From: Lepidodermella squamata
Taxonomy: Eukaryota; Gastrotricha
Length of the DNA stretch: 64,000 bases
Direction of reading: 5' to 3'
Assembly (NCBI GenBank): GCA_047495785.1
Contig: JBLDXI010000031.1
Span: 1,178,001 to 1,242,000 of the forward strand
The notes under the pieces: generated by a model
What the model was told of the DNA's origin: nothing
Database searches by the model: none
Seen by the model: the letters and a program-made list of their open reading frames with translations, nothing else
Shown here: positions 57,548-64,000 of the stretch, piece after piece
How the letters are laid out: every line of letters begins with the position of its first letter
How positions within the stretch are numbered: the first letter of the stretch is position 1
Position numbers and translations under genes: made by a program

Positions 57548-60500
57548 ATGCTCGTATTTGTCTTCACAGCGTTATTTTTATTTGATCTGAGCCCAAAGAC
57601 TTTAGGCTCGTCAATCGATTTATGCCAATTCGATGATGATGCGACATCACGCTGTAAATTACAAAACGATGGCACGGTAAAATGGATAGTTGCTTCGGCA
57701 AACGATGCAATGAAAAGCAATGCAGGGAGGCGAAATCTGTTGCCTCGGGTAGACGCGAATAACTCCCCAGAGGGTTTCTACGTCTACCTAGATAGCGAAG
57801 ACAACAGTGAACCATTCCAACAGGCCTCTATAATCATGCCAGAACTGAAAACGACTGATAGCGTAAACTGCTTGAAGTTGAACTACATCTATTTCGGGAC
57901 ACAACTTCCGGAAATCAAATTGCTTCGCCACTGTGAAAACAGCGAATCGTCTATGCCTGAGCATAGCCTTGGCACTCATATTATGTGGAAACTAAACGGT
58001 CCAAGTCATATTTTATCGAATTCTGATCATATGTGGCGCGAAATCGATATACCATTGCATGATAATGCAATAGACGACTGTTGGCTTGAAATTGTCGCGA
58101 ATTCTAATTTTGCTGATGTTTCTTACGGTGGAGTGGCTTTTGACAATATCATAGCCACTAGTTGCCCTTGGGACCCAAAACAAGACATCTGTACGTTCCA
58201 AGAGCCATGTAACTTTTGGTCCTTCGACAATTCTGATTGGCGCATCGAAACTCCTGTATTTCTACAACAAGTTGAAGAAGATTTCACTTACCGATCATCT
58301 GAGGGGAAATTTCTCGCGATTTTGCCGAAAAGTGATGAAGACTGCAGTTTTTCCCAACTCTATGGCCCCAAAGTTGCGGACTTGCTTACTCCAGCCGTGT
58401 GCTTCAACTTTGCAGCTTACATTATCGTTGAAAGTGGCGCGGCAGATGTTAGCTTTTACCTTAGAATCGAAGGCGCGAATAATCGGACGGTTACAACTAT
58501 TTGGAAAGGTCGAATGCACGATGACGATTCGCATCAATGGCAACAGTTTTATGTTTACGCTGATATTTCAGATGCAATTGGCTTTGCCGATGCTCAATCT
58601 CTAGAGCAGTTTCAGATTGTACTCGAAGCTCGTTTATGCAACGGAAACGGTTTGGCCATTGATGACATAACGGCAGTGGTTAAATCATCGTCCGACTGCC
58701 GTTACATGAGTGATGATGACTTCGAAGGTAAATTCACATCGTGGCAATCCGATGGATCGATTAATATCGCTGTTTTCCCTACGGAGTAAGAATTACCAAT
58801 CTGATTGTCACTATGGCAGAGATTTTTATGTGTTTTTTCAGGAAAATTCAGGGAATGCATGAAGACCACACCTTCCTCCAATCAAACTCTCATGGCAGTG
58901 TTCTCCTAGCTCCTTTCTTTGAAGATGAAGAGTTTGGAACGATTCGAAGTCAGGTTTTGACCCCAACATACGCGCGATGTGTCTCCTTCTGGATTTACTC
59001 TTTTTCTATCGAAAATATGAGGCTCAAAGCCGTTATTACCGAATACGAGTCGTTGAGTGATACTGTTGCATATGAGCTGAATACTTCAATCCAAGTAACC
59101 GGCAACTGGATTTATGCGTCATTTTCCTACTTTTTCGAGAGATCCCATCAAATTTCAATCTACGCTGCTAATTTGGCGATCGATGATGTTAGTTTAACAG
59201 ATGGTCTTTGTGCGTGCCGTCCTGTTGGCGAGATTTCTAGATGTGTTGTGCCAAAGCTTGATAAAATTAACATCGAATCCCTTGGTAAAAATTTAAAATG
59301 AGTGTTCATCACAGTTTTACTATTGTTTTACTTGTAGGGAGCGAATTGGTATCATATTACGAAAGAGTCGGGCTATGCTTAAATCAAGTGGTATTGACAT
59401 ATCATGACAGCTCGATTCTCGAATGTGCCAGGCATTGCGATGTCTCGGAACTCCGTCGCGGAGACGAATGCTCTAGTTTCAGCTTTAACGCAGCAGATTC
59501 AACGTGTAACCTCCAGCTGAATTCATGCTCAAATAATTTGGAGCTGTCGGCTGATGTTAGAACTTTCGAGAAGAAAGAATTCCCGAATTATTTTCCAACG
59601 CTTGGTTACTGCGCAAACAAAGCCGCAGAGGTACTGATAGAAACGGATTCGAAAGCCTGCTCCGAAATTTGCGATTCGAACTCGAAATGCTCGTATTTTG
59701 AGTATAACACTGTAAGTGAAAATTGCTTCATCTACGATTCGTGCTCGTTATCTCCATCCAACATCAATCGGATGATGTATGAAAAAATACGTGAGTTTAT
59801 CTGAGATTAATGTTGAAATTCTGGCCTTAATCTTGATGATTATTTAGGGTTCCGTGGCTTCACCCACCATGCCGGGACGTGCGTTTTCGATCAAGGTAAC
59901 TTCCAACGACTTCCTGATATCACCCGGCGAGAAGTAAATGACTTGTGCACTGCTGATCCCAAATGCTCGGCTTTCATTTTCGATGAAACAAGAAAAAACT
60001 CGTTTCTTCTGCTTGGCGGGGAGTGCTCGGGCTTCGCAGATAATCTAGGCACTCATACTTACATTCGACTCAGCAATCCTCAGTACAGCTGCGATTTCGA
60101 AACGGCTTGCGATTACAAATTTTCAGCGGGAAAATTAGGCTTTCAAGTTCAACAGTCTTCTGATGGATTTATTCAAGGCGGCCCGAAAAGAGATGCTTCC
60201 TTGAACAAAGATTTTGAGGGAAGTTACGCGCTACTAACATACTCAGCCACAACAATCGGTCAAGATTCTTCGAACGTTGGGAGTGCCACCGTAACAAGTC
60301 CTTCAATTCAACCAGATTTTGCGAAGTGCTTATCTTTCCGCTATTTCCTATTCGGAACAAATGTTGGTGAGTTAGTTGTCGAATTCGAGGTCGACGAACA
60401 GATCCTGGAAGCTTCGAGGATATCAGGAACGAAAAGCAACGCTTGGCTAGAACAGCGACTCAATTTAGAAGCCATGAATTTCACCTCACAATACCGAATA

Positions 60501-63500
60501 GTATTTCGAGCCTTTTGGACAACTCATTTTCAGGGCGCCTTGGCAATTGATGATATCTCGGTTTCTTCGAATCCCTGTTCTAGAAGCCTGGATCTAGCCT
60601 GCAGGTTTGAAGGCTTCGACAACTGTGAGGTTAAAACCTCAGAACAGTTTGAAGTTATTAGAGCTGTCGATGCAGATCCAAGAGCTAGAGATCACACTTA
60701 TAACTCAGGTAATGGCCATGCTATAGTTGCCCAGTCTATAACTGTTGAAAACAGCGCAATATTCAGCGTTGAATACCATGCCAAATACGATCGATGTCTG
60801 ACTTTTTGGTACAGACTCAGTTCATTTGGCTGCATGCAACTTCGAGCCGGCTTAAAGACCAACAACTCTGAAATGCTTGAAGTCGTTTCACTCACCGCAG
60901 ATCCCTCTAATCGCTATGAATTCGTCCAGGGCCGAGTTCATCTACCTGGTTTGGAAGAAGATGAACGAGATGCAGAGTTATTTTTCAAGGTCGGCATTCT
61001 ATGCCCGGTTTCCAATGCCGAAGCGTGGCTGGATGATATCATCGTTCTTGAGCAAGGCTGCTCTAGAAAAGGATCGTGTAGTTTTGATTCAACCCTTTCT
61101 CACTGCGGTTTCGAATCAAAGGGTGACGAATTAATGCCGTTTTTATTTGGTTTGTCCAACGGCCCTTCGCCTATACCATCTCCTGAAATCGATAACACGC
61201 TGATGGACTCTCAAACAGGTGGTTTCGTATTTCTCGACCAACACAGCAGCGCCTTGCCTAAAATGGGTTACATAACTTCTCCTTGGCTTATCGCATTGAG
61301 CGACGTTACCACTGTGTCCTTTTTCTATGTGCTGAATGGACCCGATGGCGGATTGCTCAGAGTTGGCCTTCAACCTCAAGGGCACGAAATGCGTGATCTT
61401 TGGCAGTGGACTGTTAAAGATAGAACAACAACTTGGCAGTATGCCAGGTTTTCATTCGATTCATCTGATGTCGAGGCTTTCGAGCTAGTTTTTATTGGGA
61501 CAAGAGGGACAAACAGCTACGCAACTCTTGCTATCGATGATATCGTTATCATGCCCGGTGTTAGCGGAGCTTTCTACCCTCTCGGCTCTGATCCTGACCT
61601 ACCTTTGACTACAGACGCGCCTCCGTCGGGTACAACATTTCCAACTACGCCTTATCCTCCATTTCGTAGGCTTTGGAGTCAATTCTTGAATTGTTATTAA
61701 TAATTTGTTACTAGCTATCGATGGACTTTTGATCGATTGCGATTTCCAAGATTCTGTTTGTGATTTCTCAACGGATAAGAAATACGGCTTATCCTGGGTT
61801 TGCCCAAAGGATGGAACCTGCTCTGATCCTTACGGGCCATTCTTAGACCATACCACGGGAACAGGTTTAACTCAAAAGTATATTTGTTAACCTTATATAA
61901 TCCTGTTTCTATCTTTTAGTTCAAGGTCGTTACGTGTGGAGTGATGTTCAGTATACTGGATCGTTCTCAGTTAGGGCCTCAATCACTCAAAAATACTCTT
62001 CGCTGCAACCCGCCTGCCTAAGTTACTGGTACTTTGCGACGGGTGGGAACTTGCCTTCGATTAAAAGTGGCTACATGTCATCATCAACATCTCAAACCCC
62101 TTCTGATATCTTTCAAAGAACAAGACCACAAACATCATCTTGGACTTATGTAGAGCACTTCATTCCACCTTCTACGTCATATTTGATCCACATAACAGCG
62201 GAGCGTGGTCAGAAAGCTTATGGCGATGTTGCGTTTGACGATGTGAAACTGTGGAATGACAGCTGTCCGGCTCGTCCTAATGAATGCAGTTTCGACGCAG
62301 GCTACGCTGATCCTAACAAACCTTGCGGTATCAAGACCTCCGGAGATGCGTCTTGGAAGTTTGGTCAAAGCAGTCGCACAAACTACGACCACACTTTGCA
62401 AACAGCATCAGGAAGATATGCCTATGTTGACTCTAAATGGTCTGCGAGTTTTCAAAGCGCTAAATTGGCATTTCCTGTGGTGATGGATGGCAGGAATTCT
62501 AAAGCTTGCATCAGTTTTTGGTACCAGTTGAGTGGAACTAAACCTGGAGAATTGAAGCTTTACTACAACGATGAAGCCGCCGAGGAAAATTTTGTTGCCC
62601 AACTCTCCTCGTTTACATCCTGGGCCTTCGCAAAATCTGACGTCAAACTGCAAGGTAACCATCGAATCTCAAAAGCATCATAGCTGAGTTTTCGTTTTAG
62701 GATTTCTGCCCGCTAAATGGCTTGCTGTTTTCATTGCAACCTACAGTTACGATGGGAAAGTACCAACTAACCAAATGATCCATTTGGATGATATCAAAGT
62801 TACACCTGGGCCTTGCGAAACTGAAAGTAATATTGATAAAACTTCAATTTCTTGGCCTAATCGACTCTTCTACAGCAATCTGCACATTTGAAAATGGCCA
62901 ATGCAATTGGGAAAATGATGCAGATAATGTTGACTTTGATTGGCTGTTAGGAAATGGCGCAAATGGTGGCCCAGTTGATCTAGATCATACAGCCGAGTCA
63001 GCCGAGGGTCATTACATGTTCCTTCCGATGAAAAGACCCCTAATCAGAGGATCAAGGGCTAGGTACATTAACCTTACTCCCTACTCAAAGCCTAGCTGCT
63101 TGAGCTTTTACTACTACCTATCAGCAAGCTCATCTTCAACTTACAAAACAGCTCTAAGAGTCCTAGCAGTTACAGATAAAACCCAGCTTACTTTATGGCT
63201 GACATCATTAGATACAAATGGAACATGGGCCTTCGGCCAAGTCGCAATCGATAAGATGTCAGAGCCGTATGAAATTGCTTTTGAGTCATATTTTGACTCG
63301 GACCGTTACGATCCTGTAATTGCTATTGACGATGTAGATGTCACTTTCGACATTGCAAAGTGTAAGACCGCCCCATCTATGAATGAAGCTCCCGAACTCG
63401 GATCAGATTGGCTGACCTGTGATTTCAAAGAAGGAAACCTTTGCCTGTTGAAGCCTAGCAATGAATTCAAGGTTATAATCGATGCTCTTGATTCGAAGCC

Positions 63501-64000
63501 ATCTGCGACATATGAATATAAATCACTGAACCATTCTGTCCATCTGGCAAGTCGATGGATTGCAGCACAGCCTAGCTACTGCATCTCCTTCTTTTATGCA
63601 TTTCACGGCCTCAACCCAGGAATCTTCAGTGTTGGTTTTAGAAATAGAAGAGGGGTGGAGCTTACGGAACTGATGATTAGGGAAGAAGGTCAAGGATACC
63701 GTTATCTCCCGGCTTATTTTGAGGTATCATCCTCGTATGATTTCGAGCTGATGTTTGAAGTCACCCCATTCGATCATAACTTCACAGTTGAGTTGAATTA
63801 CAGCGGAACAATATCACTTCGCGATGTCTCAGCTTCGCCAGGATCCTGTGGCCCAGAGATTACCCCTATCACAGATTTTGAGGCAAACGTTGGAAATTGG
63901 ACTACAGATTACTCATTAGGAGAGCCGAGAGGGTACTGGAACCTACTGACTTACAACGAAGGTCTCATCAAGTCATTTAAAGTTCCTCCATTTGACAATA
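57548..64000 (+). CDS. Multi-MAM, PAN/apple-domain secreted or cell-surface protein (3' end outside window)
   Basis: Exons 57548-58785, 58842-59284, 59338-59790, 59848-61665, 61715-61864, 61920-62654, 62701-62826 and 62876 to beyond 64000 join in one frame of about 2,030 residues so far. The N-terminus MLVFVFTALFLFDLSPKTLG is a signal peptide. MAM domains are marked by C.F(E/D)... starts and (A/F)(I/F)DD(I/V) ends: about 25-210, 215-390, 395-535, then after PAN modules SCDFETACDY, ACRFEGFDNC, SCSFDSTLSHCGF, DCDFQDSVCDF, ECSFDAGYADP, CTFENGQCNW, CDFKEGNLC and a further one at the edge. Three PAN/apple-like segments (exons 3-4) are Cys-rich (CARHCDVSE..CSSFSFN, CSEICDSNSKCSYFEYN, LCTADPKCSAFIFD). 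A Pro/Thr linker precedes exon 5. MAM domains mediate adhesion and protein association; exact partner unknown. Confidence 0.88.

Overview
The window is nuclear DNA of a small invertebrate animal. Genes are interrupted by GT-AG introns, many only about 50-60 nt long and some over 1 kb. The standard code is used. The conserved genes are typically metazoan: a DRAP1-like histone-fold protein, cactin, linker histone H1, a GALNT2-type GalNAc-transferase, MEMO1, MRPS2, FBXW5, inositol polyphosphate multikinase and a tetraspanin. I cannot assign a phylum from sequence alone. Short intergenic gaps with a polyA signal followed by a 3' splice site (most clearly MRPS2 to MEMO1) hint at SL-type operons, but no SL gene is visible.

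Layout. From 1 to about 31 kb is a housekeeping region: DRAP1-like (partial at the left edge), cactin, an unidentified small gene near 6.7-7.0 kb, histone H1, GALNT2 (minus strand, with an ankyrin gene nested on the opposite strand of an intron and a MITE in another), MEMO1 and MRPS2 (minus, 60 bp apart), a possible J-domain fragment, FBXW5 (plus), a signal-peptide ankyrin protein and IPMK (both minus), then a tetraspanin whose cytoplasmic tail carries a PARP-type ADP-ribosyltransferase domain, and a nucleotidyltransferase of the TUT/PAP family.

From 31 to 57 kb is a dynamic region. Four full-length paralogues of a membrane-anchored SGNH-hydrolase-like family (about 520 residues, four exons with conserved intron positions) lie in direct orientation, with two decayed fragments. 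Copies 2 and 3 are nearly identical, introns included, over their first kilobase. The array is split by mobile DNA: a 4.3 kb jockey/CR1-like non-LTR retrotransposon (minus), a 4.95 kb element with TA-flanked inverted termini but no recognisable transposase, a second LINE fragment, and several fold-back or MITE-like elements, one of them built from about a dozen copies of a palindromic motif related to GAAAGTATACTCTC.

From 57.5 kb to the right edge runs a large secreted or cell-surface protein with at least ten MAM domains and three PAN/apple-like modules. It is still open at base 64000.

Functionally, the left part encodes nuclear, RNA, Golgi and signalling proteins with no obvious common pathway. 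The right part (SGNH array plus MAM/PAN protein) encodes lineage-expanded secretory-pathway proteins. The most unusual item is the tetraspanin-ADP-ribosyltransferase fusion at 27.7-29.2 kb, whose reading frame needs a +1 shift at a UGA codon.
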